Assembly: GCF_030525755.1 (NCBI RefSeq)
Contig: NZ_JAUNEC010000005.1
Span: 1-64,000 of the forward strand
DNA length: 64,000 nt
Reading direction: 5' to 3'
From: Alysiella sp.
Lineage (GTDB): Bacteria; Pseudomonadota; Gammaproteobacteria; Burkholderiales; Neisseriaceae
Below the pieces are notes generated by a model. It searched no databases. It worked only from the letters and a program-made list of their open reading frames with translations, and was not told the origin of the DNA. Positions 7,824 through 17,481 of this stretch are shown one piece after another. Each line of letters opens with the position of its first letter. The first letter of the stretch is position 1. The position numbers were made by a program, and so were the translations under genes.

Positions 7824-9488
7824 TCATTCGGTCATGTTTAAGCGTTCTAAACGATAACGCATGGAACGGAAACTGATGCCTAATACTTTGGCGGCTTGTG
7901 TGCGGTTGCCTTGTGTTAAACGCAGGGCGTATTCCAAAATTTGGCGTTCTACTTCGTCTAAATAATCTTGAATTTGGGTGTGTCCGATTTGGAAATGGGG
8001 CAAGCCGTTGTTGTTTTCGTGGGGGGCATGGCTGTTTTCAGGCAGCATGGGGGTGTCTCTGTCCAATGATGATGCGTGGATTTGTAAATCGTCCACGTCA
8101 ATCATGTTGTTGCTGGACAAGGCAACGGCGCGTTCCAAGATGTTTTCCAGTTCGCGGAAGTTGCCAGGATAGTTGTAACGCAGAAGGGCTTCGCGGGCTG
8201 CTGGGGTAATGCTGATGTTGCTGCCGTGATGTTTGTGTAACAAATGGGCAATCAGGTTTGCCAAATCTTCGTGCATATCACGCAAGGCGGGCATATTGAG
8301 TGTTACCACGTTTAGGCGGTAGAACAGGTCTTGGCGGAATGCGCCACTTTCTACCAATGCCACCAAATCTTTGTGGGTGGCGGAAACAATGCGTACATCT
8401 ACTTTGGCTTCTTGAGCATCACCAATTCTGCGTACGGCTTTTTCTTGAATGGCACGCAGCAGTTTAACTTGCATGGCTAATGGTAAGTCCGCTACTTCGT
8501 CCAGAAATAATGTGCCGCCGTTTGCGTGTTGGAAAAAGCCGAGACGGTCTTGGTCTGCGCCTGTAAAACTGCCTTTTTTGTAGCCAAAAAATTCGCTTTC
8601 CATGAGATTTTCGGGAATGGCGCCGCAGTTTACCGCGATAAATGGTCCGTTTTTGCGTGATGAAAGTTCGTGTATGGAGCGTGCAGCTTGTTCTTTACCA
8701 GAGCCACTTTCGCCTGAAATGTAAACAGGCACATTAGCAGCAGCCAGTTTGCGAATCAGATTGCGAACTTGCTCAATTTGTGGCGATGAACCGAGCAATC
8801 GGGGCAAATCTTCTTCTATTTTGAGTGGGGCGGTGGGCTGCTGTTGCATGGCTGCCTGAACCGATTGAGTCATGCTTTTGCGGGGCGTGCGGTTTTCTGG
8901 TGTTGTGGCGGTGGGTGGTGGGGTGTGTTCTTGGGCAGCAGTATTCAGACTTTCTGCTACGATTGCCCAATCGCTGTCCCAATCGTCTATGCTTGGTGTC
9001 GCTGGAACAGGCGGAGGTGTGTTTGTGGTTGTCTGAAAGGGAGTAGTTGGTGCAACAGGGGGTGTTTGAACAAGCATTTGGGCTGCCTGAATAGTGGGGT
9101 TGTCGGCTTCATCTTGTACTTTAATTGCGGATTTAACCAACGTACGCAGCTGCGCTAGCGTAATGGGTTTTTGCAGGTAATCAAATGCGCCAATTTTTAG
9201 GGCTTGTACGGCTTGGTCGGCGTTGCCATAAGCGGTAATGACGGCAACTGGGGTGTCTAAACTTTGATTGATGATGTGCTCCACTACTTCTAAGCCTGAA
9301 CCATCTGGCATACGCATATCGGTTAGAACCAATGAAAATTTTTGTGTATCCAATTTTTGCTTGGCGGTAATGACACCGTCTGCGGTTTCAACGGATAGCC
9401 CCATTTTCATTAGGGTCATTTCCATTAAGTCGCGGATGTCGGCTTCGTCATCAACAACCAAAACAGGGCGATTAAGGCTTTTACTCAT
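7824..9488 (-). CDS. pilR: Sigma-54-dependent response regulator, PilR type
   Basis: Transcription activator for sigma-54 promoters, paired with the kinase encoded just upstream. The 554-residue protein has a receiver domain (acidic pocket DDE at 13-15, phospho-acceptor Asp57 in LTDMRMP). A Pro/Thr-rich linker spans roughly 130-235. The AAA+ domain has Walker A GESGSGKEQ and Walker B GGTLFLDEVADLP. A Fis-type helix-turn-helix closes the protein (GNRTQAAKVLGIS). The sigma-54 contact loop reads GSFTGA rather than GAFTGA; to my knowledge the Ser form is also that of Pseudomonas PilR, which supports the name. Whether it controls pilin here depends on a sigma-54 promoter at pilE, which is outside the window. 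Its start overlaps the pilS stop by four bases. Confidence 0.87.
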   Translation of the reverse strand: MSKSLNRPVLVVDDEADIRDLMEMTLMKMGLSVETADGVITAKQKLDTQKFSLVLTDMRMPDGSGLEVVEHIINQSLDTPVAVITAYGNADQAVQALKIGAFDYLQKPITLAQLRTLVKSAIKVQDEADNPTIQAAQMLVQTPPVAPTTPFQTTTNTPPPVPATPSIDDWDSDWAIVAESLNTAAQEHTPPPTATTPENRTPRKSMTQSVQAAMQQQPTAPLKIEEDLPRLLGSSPQIEQVRNLIRKLAAANVPVYISGESGSGKEQAARSIHELSSRKNGPFIAVNCGAIPENLMESEFFGYKKGSFTGADQDRLGFFQHANGGTLFLDEVADLPLAMQVKLLRAIQEKAVRRIGDAQEAKVDVRIVSATHKDLVALVESGAFRQDLFYRLNVVTLNMPALRDMHEDLANLIAHLLHKHHGSNISITPAAREALLRYNYPGNFRELENILERAVALSSNNMIDVDDLQIHASSLDRDTPMLPENSHAPHENNNGLPHFQIGHTQIQDYLDEVERQILEYALRLTQGNRTQAAKVLGISFRSMRYRLERLNMTE

Positions 9489-11092
9489 GGTTGAACTCTC
9501 GGTAAGGTCAATTCAAAGGCTTTGGCGGTAACATCGTATTGTAATTCGCCTCGGTTGGCTTGGGCGAGTTTGCGTGAAATATATAAACCCAATCCTGTGC
9601 CTTGATTTTGCTTTTGTGTGGTAAAAAAAGGTTCAAACAGGCGTGGACGCAGGTGTTCTGGCACGCCTAATCCATCGTCCCAGATGTGTAAAGACAGGGT
9701 GTAATCATCAAGGGTGCGTAATGTAATGATAACGGCATTTTGTCCTTTTTTGCTGTGTCGCCATGCGTTGTTGCACAGATTCCACAAAATTTGTTGCAAG
9801 TGCATGGGGTCAAAACGGGCTTTGGCAACTTGTATGGGCAGTTGGGTTTTCAGGCATCCTTTGGCTTCGGGACAAGTCAGTAAAAATTCTTGTTCAAATT
9901 GTTTCCAATAGTCTTTAAAATTGATTTCTTGCGGATTGGCACGGTCGTGTTTGCTCAATACAGAGATGTCTTCAATCATTTTGTCAATGCGACCGATGTT
10001 GTTGTCTATGATGCCACACAGTTTTTTGATAAGGGGATTGTTGTTTTCGGTTTCATTTAATAGACCGCTGGCGTGTCGCATGGCAGAAAGGGGATTACGC
10101 AGTTCGTGTGCCAAATTGGAAGTAAGCTGTCCTAATGCGGTTAATTTAATGGTTTGTGCTTCGCTGGTGCGTTCGTTTTCAGAGCGGATAAATAGGGTAA
10201 GCAATTCAAATTTGTTTTGTATTAATGGAATGGCACGTACATACATGGAACGACCGTTAATGGGTCCAAATGTTTCAAATTCTTTGCATGGGTTGCGTTG
10301 CCAATGTTTGATGTAAGACTGGAAAATGTCGGCATGTTGAAACCGTTTTAAATTGGGAAAATAATTTTGTGCTTTGCTGTTGAGTAAGTAAACATATTGT
10401 TCTTTGTCCAAAACAATGGCGGCTTCTTGCATGCGATTGACGATGATGTTGTTTAAACCATTAACACGGTCAAATGCCAGTTGGTTGCGTTGGGCATTGT
10501 GGGTTTCTGCCATAATGTGTCGTGCCGCATAGGAGGTTAAAATGGGAACGAGATAATAAGCAACAACCAATAGCATTTGGTTGAATAATAATGTAGCAAC
10601 ACTTTGATTAAACACCGTATTGAGTGGATACAAGCGTGAAATCATTTCCCAAATGATGAAAATGGAAGCGTAGCTGCCGTAGAGTAGGGGATATCGTCCA
10701 TAACCGAGTAAGCAAGAAGTTGCTAGAAACGGCAGCACCAAAATGCCAAAACCCGATGAACTACCACCCATTAAGTAGGCAAGTACGCCCATCATGGTAA
10801 TGTCTATCACGGCACTGGCATTGGGTATGCTGGATATGTTTTGTTTTTGCCATTCGGGTTTGGCAAAGCTGAACATAGACAGAAAACCGTAAGTGGCGCA
10901 CCAAATTAGCAGATACTGTTCATTGTTGTTGAGACCCAAGTGAAATAGGCTGTTATAATGGGTTTGCAGGATATTGGTTAAAGACAATAAAACCAATACA
11001 AACAGCAAAATGGCAAAACGTACTGCGTTGAGTAATTTGGTAATGCGTAAGGTGTAACCGTCTAATTGGTGTGCAGAAGATTGAAATGTCAT
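9485..11092 (-). CDS. pilS: Sensor histidine kinase, PilS type
   Basis: Inner-membrane kinase, 535 residues. The first 190 residues hold about six hydrophobic helices, as in PilS, which senses pilin in the membrane in Pseudomonas. A PAS-like stretch lies near 215-300. The catalytic core has the phospho-acceptor His329 in NLAHELRNPLSAM, an N box (LWNLCNNAWRHS) and G boxes (DDGLGVPEHL and GTGLGLYIS). The start codon overlaps the parC stop, and the stop overlaps the pilR start, each by four bases, so parC, pilS and pilR should be translationally coupled. Confidence 0.87.
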   Translation of the reverse strand: MTFQSSAHQLDGYTLRITKLLNAVRFAILLFVLVLLSLTNILQTHYNSLFHLGLNNNEQYLLIWCATYGFLSMFSFAKPEWQKQNISSIPNASAVIDITMMGVLAYLMGGSSSGFGILVLPFLATSCLLGYGRYPLLYGSYASIFIIWEMISRLYPLNTVFNQSVATLLFNQMLLVVAYYLVPILTSYAARHIMAETHNAQRNQLAFDRVNGLNNIIVNRMQEAAIVLDKEQYVYLLNSKAQNYFPNLKRFQHADIFQSYIKHWQRNPCKEFETFGPINGRSMYVRAIPLIQNKFELLTLFIRSENERTSEAQTIKLTALGQLTSNLAHELRNPLSAMRHASGLLNETENNNPLIKKLCGIIDNNIGRIDKMIEDISVLSKHDRANPQEINFKDYWKQFEQEFLLTCPEAKGCLKTQLPIQVAKARFDPMHLQQILWNLCNNAWRHSKKGQNAVIITLRTLDDYTLSLHIWDDGLGVPEHLRPRLFEPFFTTQKQNQGTGLGLYISRKLAQANRGELQYDVTAKAFELTLPRVQP

Positions 11093-13368
11093 GATATTGC
11101 CTTAATGCTTTTCAGGCTGCCTGAAAGCGTAAGAGGTTTACCTTTGCGACCGCGTTTGGACACAATATCGGCGGTTTTCAGTTTTTCTTGTGTGATACTA
11201 CCACGTTTCCCTTCAATTTCAATGGCGTATTCTGTGCTTTGTAATACTGTTAAAAGTGCCAATTTGTCACCATCGTTCAGGCTAACCAGTTGTAAGCCAC
11301 GTCCTTTTGCCATGATTTTCATTTCATTGATGGGGAATGCGAGCAGGCGTTTTTGTTCGGTTGCCAATACCACTTGACAATCGGGATTAATCAAAGATGA
11401 TAGATGCACTTTTTCAGGCATTAAGGCGGTTTCACCTGTTTCCAAAGTCATTATGGTTTTACCTGCTTTTAAGCGTGATAATAAATCTTCCAGTTTACAA
11501 ATAAAACCATAACCACCGCTGCCTGAAAGTAAATAGTGGTCGTCATTCGCACCTGTGAGCAGGGTTAAAACCTGTGCACCTGAGCTCATGTCAATCAGCG
11601 ATGCAATCGGTACACCATCACCACGTCCACCAGGCACATCAGAAGGGTTAATGGTGTAGCTGCGACCTTGTGTGTCCAGCACAACAACAGGCTGTATGCT
11701 GCGCGTTTCCAGAATTTGTTGCAAGCCATCGCCTTCTTTAAATACGGTTTGCGACAAATCCAAGCTATGTCCTGCTCGGCTGCGTATCCAGCCTTTTTGC
11801 GACAAAATCAGCGTAATTGGTTCATCAGCGGTGGTTTGGGTGAGTGTGGCACGTTCAGCAACTGCTACCAAGGTGCGGCGGTCATCGCCAAATTGTTTGG
11901 CATCGGCTTGAATTTCTTTGATGATGAGTTTTTTCTTTTCGTTGTCGTTGCTCAATAGATTTTTCAGGCAGTCTGCTTCTTCACGCAACTCGGTCAGTTC
12001 TTTTTCCAGTTTGAAGCCTTCTAAACGTGCCAGTTGGCGCAAACGGATTTCCAAAATATCTTCGGCTTGGATTTCGGTTAAATTAAACGTCGCCATCAAT
12101 TCGGGTTTGGGTTCATCGGCTTCACGAATGACTTTGATGACTTCGTCTATGTGCAAAAACGCAATCATGCGACCGTCTAAAATATGAATGCGCTTTTCTA
12201 CGGCATCTAAACGGTGTTGCAAACGGCGTGTAACCGTTGCGATACGGTAAGACAACCATTCTTGTAAAATGGTTTTCAGGTTTTTTTGTGCAGGACGATT
12301 GTCCATGCCCATTATTACTAAGTTTACTGAAACATTGCCTTCTAAACTTGTTTGTGCCATTAAAGTGTTGGCAAACCATTCGGGAGCAGTTTTGCTGGAT
12401 TTGGGCTCAAAAACAAGGCGAACGGGATTGTCGTTGTCACTTTCATCGCGTACTTTTTCCAGTAAATCCAACATCAATTTGCGTGTATTGAGTTGGTCTT
12501 GATTGAGCTGTTTTTTACCTGATTTGGGTTTGGGATTGGTTTGTTCTTCAATTTCTGCCAAAATTTTTGCAGCAGATGTGTTAGGTGGCAGTTCAGTCAC
12601 AATCATGCGCCATTGTCCACGTGCCAATTTTTCTATTTCATAACGTGCTCGCACGCGCACACTGCCTTTACCTGTTTCATACATTTGCAGTAAATCTTTA
12701 TGTGGGGTAATAATGTGTCCACCACCTGCAAAATCAGGAGCGGGTATAAATCTCATCAAATCAATAACTTGCAGGTCAGGGTTTTTTAATAATGCGATGG
12801 CTGCTGCTGCTGTTTCACCTAAATTATGTGGTGGGATTTCTGTTGCCATGCCCACAGCAATACCACTTGCACCATTAAGTAAGACCATAGGTAAACGCGC
12901 TGGCAGTGAAGTAGGTTCTTCAAATGCGCCATCGTAATTGGGAATGAAATCTACTGTACCTTGATTGATTTCTGAAAGCAATAATTCTGCCAGAGGCGTA
13001 AGTCGCGCTTCGGTGTAACGCATGGCTGCTGCACCGTCTCCGTCTCTTGAACCGAAATTGCCCACACCGTCAATAAGCGGATAACGTAAGGTAAAATCTT
13101 GTGCCATACGCACCATTGCTTCATAGGCAGAGCTGTCGCCATGCGGGTGGTATTTACCTAAAATTTCACCGACTACACGGGCTGATTTCACAGGTTTGGT
13201 GCCGTGTGTCAAGCCCATGTCTTTCATGGCAAACAAAATGCGCCGTTGCACGGGTTTTTGTCCGTCTTGAACGGCAGGCAGGGCACGACCTTTGACCACG
13301 CTCATGGCGTATTCTAGGTAGGCACGTTCGGCGTATGGGGCTAAATCTAGGGTGTCGGCGGCATTCAT
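11089..13368 (-). CDS. parC: DNA topoisomerase IV subunit A
   Basis: Breakage-rejoining subunit of topoisomerase IV, which unlinks daughter chromosomes. The N-terminal core has AERAYLEYAMSVV, the quinolone region KYHPHGDSSAYEAMVRM, and the catalytic tyrosine in AAMRYTEARL. A coiled-coil section and a C-terminal beta-pinwheel (GGRGDGVP, SGGYGFICKLED) follow. The quinolone region shows Asp, Ser, Ser and Glu at the positions where resistance changes occur, so it looks wild type. I chose the ATG giving MNAADTLDL (759 residues); a start 12 codons upstream is open but reads MRYFFIVSKST, unlike the family. It is the first gene of the parC-pilS-pilR unit. Confidence 0.95.
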   Translation of the reverse strand: MNAADTLDLAPYAERAYLEYAMSVVKGRALPAVQDGQKPVQRRILFAMKDMGLTHGTKPVKSARVVGEILGKYHPHGDSSAYEAMVRMAQDFTLRYPLIDGVGNFGSRDGDGAAAMRYTEARLTPLAELLLSEINQGTVDFIPNYDGAFEEPTSLPARLPMVLLNGASGIAVGMATEIPPHNLGETAAAAIALLKNPDLQVIDLMRFIPAPDFAGGGHIITPHKDLLQMYETGKGSVRVRARYEIEKLARGQWRMIVTELPPNTSAAKILAEIEEQTNPKPKSGKKQLNQDQLNTRKLMLDLLEKVRDESDNDNPVRLVFEPKSSKTAPEWFANTLMAQTSLEGNVSVNLVIMGMDNRPAQKNLKTILQEWLSYRIATVTRRLQHRLDAVEKRIHILDGRMIAFLHIDEVIKVIREADEPKPELMATFNLTEIQAEDILEIRLRQLARLEGFKLEKELTELREEADCLKNLLSNDNEKKKLIIKEIQADAKQFGDDRRTLVAVAERATLTQTTADEPITLILSQKGWIRSRAGHSLDLSQTVFKEGDGLQQILETRSIQPVVVLDTQGRSYTINPSDVPGGRGDGVPIASLIDMSSGAQVLTLLTGANDDHYLLSGSGGYGFICKLEDLLSRLKAGKTIMTLETGETALMPEKVHLSSLINPDCQVVLATEQKRLLAFPINEMKIMAKGRGLQLVSLNDGDKLALLTVLQSTEYAIEIEGKRGSITQEKLKTADIVSKRGRKGKPLTLSGSLKSIKAIS

Positions 13369-13486
13369 GGTAGTGGATTTAGAGACAATAAAAAAATACC
13401 GCATTTTAATGGAATTTCAGGCAGCCTGAAAGTTTTGAACGGGCGCAGTATAATGGTTGCCATTTTGATTAACATAATGGTTGATT

Positions 13487-13870
13487 ATGATGCAAGAAAT
13501 GTATCCTGTTGTAAAATGCTTACACATGATGTTTGTTTTCATTACTTTGATTTTATTTAATTTGCGATTTTTTTTGCGAACGGTACGTCCTGAAAAAACG
13601 CTCCCTAAAATCTTGGGCATTGTGCCGCACATCAATGACAGTTTGTTGTTGTTTTCTGGTATGTTGATGTTGCACATTATGCCGTGGCAACCTTTTGGTG
13701 CAAACAAATGGTTGGGTATGAAATTTGTTTTGGTGTTGGTATACATCATTTTTGGGGCGATGTGTTTAAAAAGTGTGCCACGTTCTGTGAAGTGGTATGG
13801 TTTTTATGGTTTGACTTTGTGCAGTATGGGCATGGTGGTGTATTTGGCGCATTTTAAGCCTTTGATTTAA
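13487..13870 (+). CDS. SirB2-like inner-membrane protein
   Basis: Small membrane protein of 127 residues with four predicted hydrophobic helices and a basic loop (RFFLRTVRPEKTLPK). The layout fits the SirB2 family, whose molecular function is not established. The ATG at 13490 is equally possible. It is divergent from parC, from which it is separated by about 120 bp containing a palindromic DUS, and is followed by a strong hairpin, so it is probably monocistronic. Confidence 0.7.
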   Translation: MMQEMYPVVKCLHMMFVFITLILFNLRFFLRTVRPEKTLPKILGIVPHINDSLLLFSGMLMLHIMPWQPFGANKWLGMKFVLVLVYIIFGAMCLKSVPRSVKWYGFYGLTLCSMGMVVYLAHFKPLI

Positions 13871-13911
13871 ATTGATAAGGTTGTTTGTATGGTTTGTTTG
13901 ACATGATTAGA

Positions 13912-13951
13912 GCCCCTAACTTTAAAATCGGTATGGATTTCAGTTAGGGGC
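13912..13951 (+). terminator. Hairpin after the SirB2-like gene
   Basis: gcccctaact (13912-13921) pairs with agttaggggc (13942-13951), and aaatc/gattt continue the stem inside. There is no T-tract directly after it, so it may be a terminator helped by Rho or an RNA-stabilising structure. Confidence 0.55.
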
Positions 13952-14034
13952 GATTAAGCCTTGTGTTTGAGAGGATGTTTTGATGACAGAGATACTGTTA
14001 CAAATTACCTCCTAGCTTGGGGCGCGAATATACG

Positions 14035-14062
14035 AGGCTGCCTGAAAAGTTTCAGGCAGCCT
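14035..14062. terminator. Tight DUS hairpin
   Basis: aggctgcctgaaa and tttcaggcagcct are separated by only two bases, giving a 13-bp stem whose downstream side continues cttctt. It lies between the SirB2-like gene and putP. Confidence 0.65.
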
Positions 14063-14065
14063 TCT

Positions 14066-14136
14066 TATGGTCGTTTCCAATACAAATAGTATAATGTTGC
14101 CAACACCTTTATCCGTATTAATTTGAAACGACCATA
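14066..14136. repeat. 71-bp Correia-like miniature repeat, copy A
   Basis: Perfect 12-bp terminal inverted repeats tatggtcgtttc and gaaacgaccata bound a 71-bp element with TA at both ends. A copy of exactly the same length lies at 37931-38001, with similar ends and a matching interior (ttgccaacacctttat against ttgtcaacgccattat). A longer relative lies near 18618-18730. The interior string tacaaatagta is also found in classical Neisseria Correia elements. Confidence 0.75.
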
Positions 14137-14220
14137 TTTTTATGATTAAAGATTGTTGTTTTCATTGAAATGATTTATGCAATTTGGCTATGAACCGATA
14201 AAAGACCATAAATCACGAGA

Positions 14221-14249
14221 TTGATTTTTTCATAATTTTACGCTAAATT
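14221..14249 (+). promoter_or_regulatory. Candidate sigma-70 promoter of putP
   Basis: TTGATT (14221-14226) and TAAATT (14244-14249) have a 17-base spacer and lie about 85 bases ahead of the putP start. Pattern match only. Confidence 0.4.
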
Positions 14250-14332
14250 GCGTTTTGTGAAATCATGTTGTCTTGTTTCAGGTAGTCTGAAAATGTTTTT
14301 TCATCATTGTTAATTATTTTAGAAGGTGATTT

Positions 14333-15850
14333 ATGAATCCCATGTACATTACTTTTGGCATCTATTTGGTTGCCGTGCTGTTGATTGGATTGGCAGCTTA
14401 TTTTTCTACTAAAAACTTTGATGACTATATTTTAGGTGGTCGCAGTTTGGGTAGTTTTGTTACGGCAATGTCAGCAGGTGCATCTGATATGTCGGGTTGG
14501 CTCTTAATGGGTTTACCAGGGGCAATTTATGCAGCTGGTTTAACTGAAGCGTGGATTGCGATTGGTTTGACCATTGGTGCATGGCTTAATTGGCTGATTG
14601 TTTCAGGCAGGCTGCGTGTGCATACCGAGTATGCCAATAATGCTTTGACCTTACCCGATTATTTCTATCATCGTTTTGGTGCAAAGGGTCAGGCTATGAA
14701 AGTGATTTCGGCAATCATCATTCTGTTTTTCTTTACCATTTACTGCGCTTCAGGTGTGGTTGCAGGTGCGCGTTTGTTTCAAAGCTTGTTTGAAGGCATG
14801 ACTTATGCGCAAGCCATGTGGCTGGGAGCAGGTGCAACGATTGCTTATACCTTTATAGGTGGCTTTTTAGCTGTGAGCTGGACGGATACGGTGCAGGCAA
14901 CATTGATGATTTTTGCCTTGATTTTAACGCCTGTTATGGTGTTTGTTGGTGTGGGTGGTTTTGATGAAATGAGTGTTGCTATTCAAGCAGCTGCACAAAG
15001 TTCAGGTCAAGAATACAGCAGTTTGTTTGTGGGTACGACTTTCATCGGCATCATTTCTACTGCTGCGTGGGGTTTGGGTTATTTTGGTCAGCCGCACATT
15101 TTGGCGCGTTTTATGGCGGCGGAAAATGTGAAGTCTTTGGTAAATGCACGCCGCATTGGCATGACTTGGATGATTTTGTGTTTGGGTGGTGCAGTGGCTG
15201 TGGGTTATTTTGGCATTGCTTACTTTGGTGCTAATTCCGACCAAGCAGTAACAATGGCAGGCAATAGTGAACGCATTTTTATTGCATTAACCACCATTTT
15301 GTTTAATCCTTGGATTGCAGGCGTGATTTTGTCAGCGATTTTGGCGGCAGTTATGTCTACTTTGTCTTGCCAACTTTTGGTTTGTTCCAGCGCGATTACC
15401 GAAGATTTTTACAAAGGTTTTTTGCGACCCAATGCGGCACAAAGTGAATTGGTATGGGTGGGACGTGTAATGGTTTTGGCAGTAGCCGTGATTGCCATTT
15501 TGATTGCGTCTAATCCCGAAAGTAAAGTGTTGGGGTTGGTTGCTTATGCGTGGGCAGGTTTTGGTGCAGCATTTGGTCCCATTGTGATTTTGTCTGTTTT
15601 GTGGCGCAATATGACTGCTAATGGCGCACTTGCTGGCATGATTACAGGTGCAGTAGTGTGTGTGGTTTGGGCAGAGTGGGTTAATCCAGCACTTAAAGCA
15701 GCAAATTTGCCAACCATGTATGAAATCGTACCTGGTTTTATTGCTTGCGGAGTGGTGGCAATTGTCGTATCGCTCATGGGTAAACCCGATGAAAAAGTAT
15801 TGAAACGCTTTGATGAAGCTGATTCGGCTTATCGTAAAGAAGTAGCTTAA
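14333..15850 (+). CDS. putP: Sodium/proline symporter
   Basis: Inner-membrane transporter of the sodium:solute symporter family that imports proline with Na+. The 505-residue protein has about 13 hydrophobic helices and shows the family landmarks FDDYILGGRSLG (near residue 30), MSAGASDMSGWLLMGLPGA (near 48) and GYFGQPHILARFMAAE (near 245). Length matches PutP. An aaggtg ribosome-binding sequence lies just before the ATG. No putA is adjacent. Confidence 0.93.
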   Translation: MNPMYITFGIYLVAVLLIGLAAYFSTKNFDDYILGGRSLGSFVTAMSAGASDMSGWLLMGLPGAIYAAGLTEAWIAIGLTIGAWLNWLIVSGRLRVHTEYANNALTLPDYFYHRFGAKGQAMKVISAIIILFFFTIYCASGVVAGARLFQSLFEGMTYAQAMWLGAGATIAYTFIGGFLAVSWTDTVQATLMIFALILTPVMVFVGVGGFDEMSVAIQAAAQSSGQEYSSLFVGTTFIGIISTAAWGLGYFGQPHILARFMAAENVKSLVNARRIGMTWMILCLGGAVAVGYFGIAYFGANSDQAVTMAGNSERIFIALTTILFNPWIAGVILSAILAAVMSTLSCQLLVCSSAITEDFYKGFLRPNAAQSELVWVGRVMVLAVAVIAILIASNPESKVLGLVAYAWAGFGAAFGPIVILSVLWRNMTANGALAGMITGAVVCVVWAEWVNPALKAANLPTMYEIVPGFIACGVVAIVVSLMGKPDEKVLKRFDEADSAYRKEVA

Positions 15851-15922
15851 TAAAAAAATTAACCATTTTCAGGAGCCTTTGTAAGCTCCTGAAATGCACA
15901 TTAGGCAAGGGAGATTAAAATC

Positions 15923-16915
15923 ATGAAATTGTGTTTATTGGCATGGCTTCCTTTGGCATCGGCTACGGTTTTGGTAGGGTGTGCAAGTTCCCCAGCTTCG
16001 GAATTCATCAGTAGCCTGCCTGAAAGCAACACAGGTTCAATGGCAGATTTGAATACCTATAACGGTAAAACCCATGTGTTTTTTACCGTGCAAAATAAAA
16101 ATGTGGAAATTGATGTACTCCAAAGCAAAATTGAGTGCAGTGATGTGGAAGCCTTGTATTTGCCTAATAAATACAATGAGCAACAAAATATTCGCAATGA
16201 ATGTATGACCTTACAAAACAAAAGCCCACGTTACGAACCATGTTATCACACATTGGGCTTGCGACATTTGCAAGAAAAATCCATTTTTGTGAAAGGGAAT
16301 GTCAGTGCGGGTGGTGTGTTGAGTTCCATTATTTCTGCGCCATTTCAGGTTGTGGGTGCTGCCGTGAATGCCGTAACTTTAAATGGCAAAGGTGTGGCGG
16401 ACAATTTAAAAGGCATTGGTAAAGGCACAATGGATTACAGTACCGATGCCCAAGTTGTACAAAAAGTAGGTCGTTATCTTGATGACCGTTTGGCACAAGC
16501 ACAGAAAAATGCACGTCAAGCCTTGACAAATTATCACGATGAAAGCAGCATCAAACAAGCCAAAAACATCAAAGGTTTGTTGAGAGATGATGAATATTAT
16601 CAAGCATTTGTCAATGCTAAAAACAATGAACAACGCCTTGCGGTGTTTAACATCATTGGCGTTATCAATGGGCATGGCGATAAGTTTGACAATTTCACAC
16701 GCATGGTACTGAAATCGCCAAAAGATTTGCCTTTATGGGCGGAAACATTGAGTGCTACACTTTATAAACAGCGTTTATCATTGACGCAAGCCAAACGCAT
16801 TCCCAATTTTGCATCAGAAGCCAATATGCAGGATTTTTTCAATTCCAATGAATATCGCTATGTTTTGCAATATTTAAAACCTGAAAAAATCACACATTCT
16901 GCTTCGGGCAGATGA
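15923..16915 (+). CDS. Lipoprotein of unknown function
   Basis: I do not recognise this 330-residue protein. It begins with a lipoprotein signal ending in LVGCASS, so it should be processed at Cys19 and anchored to a membrane. Four further cysteines lie within the first 115 residues (in KIECSD, RNECM, YEPCYH), possibly disulphide-bonded. A hydrophobic glycine/alanine-rich stretch (SAGGVLSSIISAPFQVVGAAVNAV) is near 132-155. The rest is helical and charged. A good start context (aagggagattaaaatcATG) supports translation. The same frame continues past the TGA stop with protein-like sequence, so the gene may once have been longer. Confidence 0.65.
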   Translation: MKLCLLAWLPLASATVLVGCASSPASEFISSLPESNTGSMADLNTYNGKTHVFFTVQNKNVEIDVLQSKIECSDVEALYLPNKYNEQQNIRNECMTLQNKSPRYEPCYHTLGLRHLQEKSIFVKGNVSAGGVLSSIISAPFQVVGAAVNAVTLNGKGVADNLKGIGKGTMDYSTDAQVVQKVGRYLDDRLAQAQKNARQALTNYHDESSIKQAKNIKGLLRDDEYYQAFVNAKNNEQRLAVFNIIGVINGHGDKFDNFTRMVLKSPKDLPLWAETLSATLYKQRLSLTQAKRIPNFASEANMQDFFNSNEYRYVLQYLKPEKITHSASGR

Positions 16916-17481
16916 GCTGCGTTGAATGTTAATTATGGTCATGGGGTAAATATTACGTTACAACGCCCAGCAAATTGTCAACAAACAGCGACATACCACA
17001 GCCATGATGTGGCAAAAACTAGGGGTATTTTCCGTCTGCTTGGTTTGGGTTCGGAATATAACGTTACTAACCGCGTTACCGAATACACTTGTAAGGCATC
17101 GGTATTGCCCAATTACAATCTTGGGAAAGACAACTAACAGGCAATACCCTTGCCAGCAGCCAAATTCCAAGAAGCTGGAAAACCACAAATTCACAAGAAA
17201 TTGCGCGTGAGAAAATTCAGTATGCACCTGTGTCCAGTAATTATGATAGTGGATATTCATCTAATCCAGCTTCTGTTGCATCTTCTGGTTCTTCTCAACA
17301 GCTTTGGCAATGTACGGTTTTCTGTGGTAAGTATGACGTGAAGACACAAGTGTTGGCATCCAATCAATCAGAAGCGAATAATGCGGCAATTAAATATGGT
17401 AAAGAATACTGTTTTAAATTGACTAATCAACTATTAGAATCGCGCTGGTGGCATGGACCAACAAAATGTCAGAAAATTTGA
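16916..17481 (+). pseudogene. Probable broken continuation of the lipoprotein gene, or a frameshifted small gene
   Basis: Directly after the TGA at 16913 the same frame stays open to 17137 (VNYGHGVNITLQRPANC and on). From about 17095 a second frame is open and continues with protein-like sequence to 17481, ending in WQCTVFCGKYDVKTQVL and KEYCFKLTNQLL. The two together would give about 185 residues rich in cysteine and Ser/Asn/Gln, with no start of their own better than a TTG. The simplest reading is one exported protein interrupted by an in-frame stop and a frameshift between 17095 and 17137. Two unrelated short genes remain possible. Confidence 0.5.

Larger units (their letters stand above)
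13871..14332. other. Intergenic region upstream of putP
   Basis: In order it holds the 13912-13951 hairpin, a tight DUS hairpin (14035-14062), a 71-bp miniature repeat (14066-14136), a candidate promoter for putP (14221-14249), and a variant uptake sequence (ttcaggtagtctgaaa) near 14278. No gene is apparent. Confidence 0.7.
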
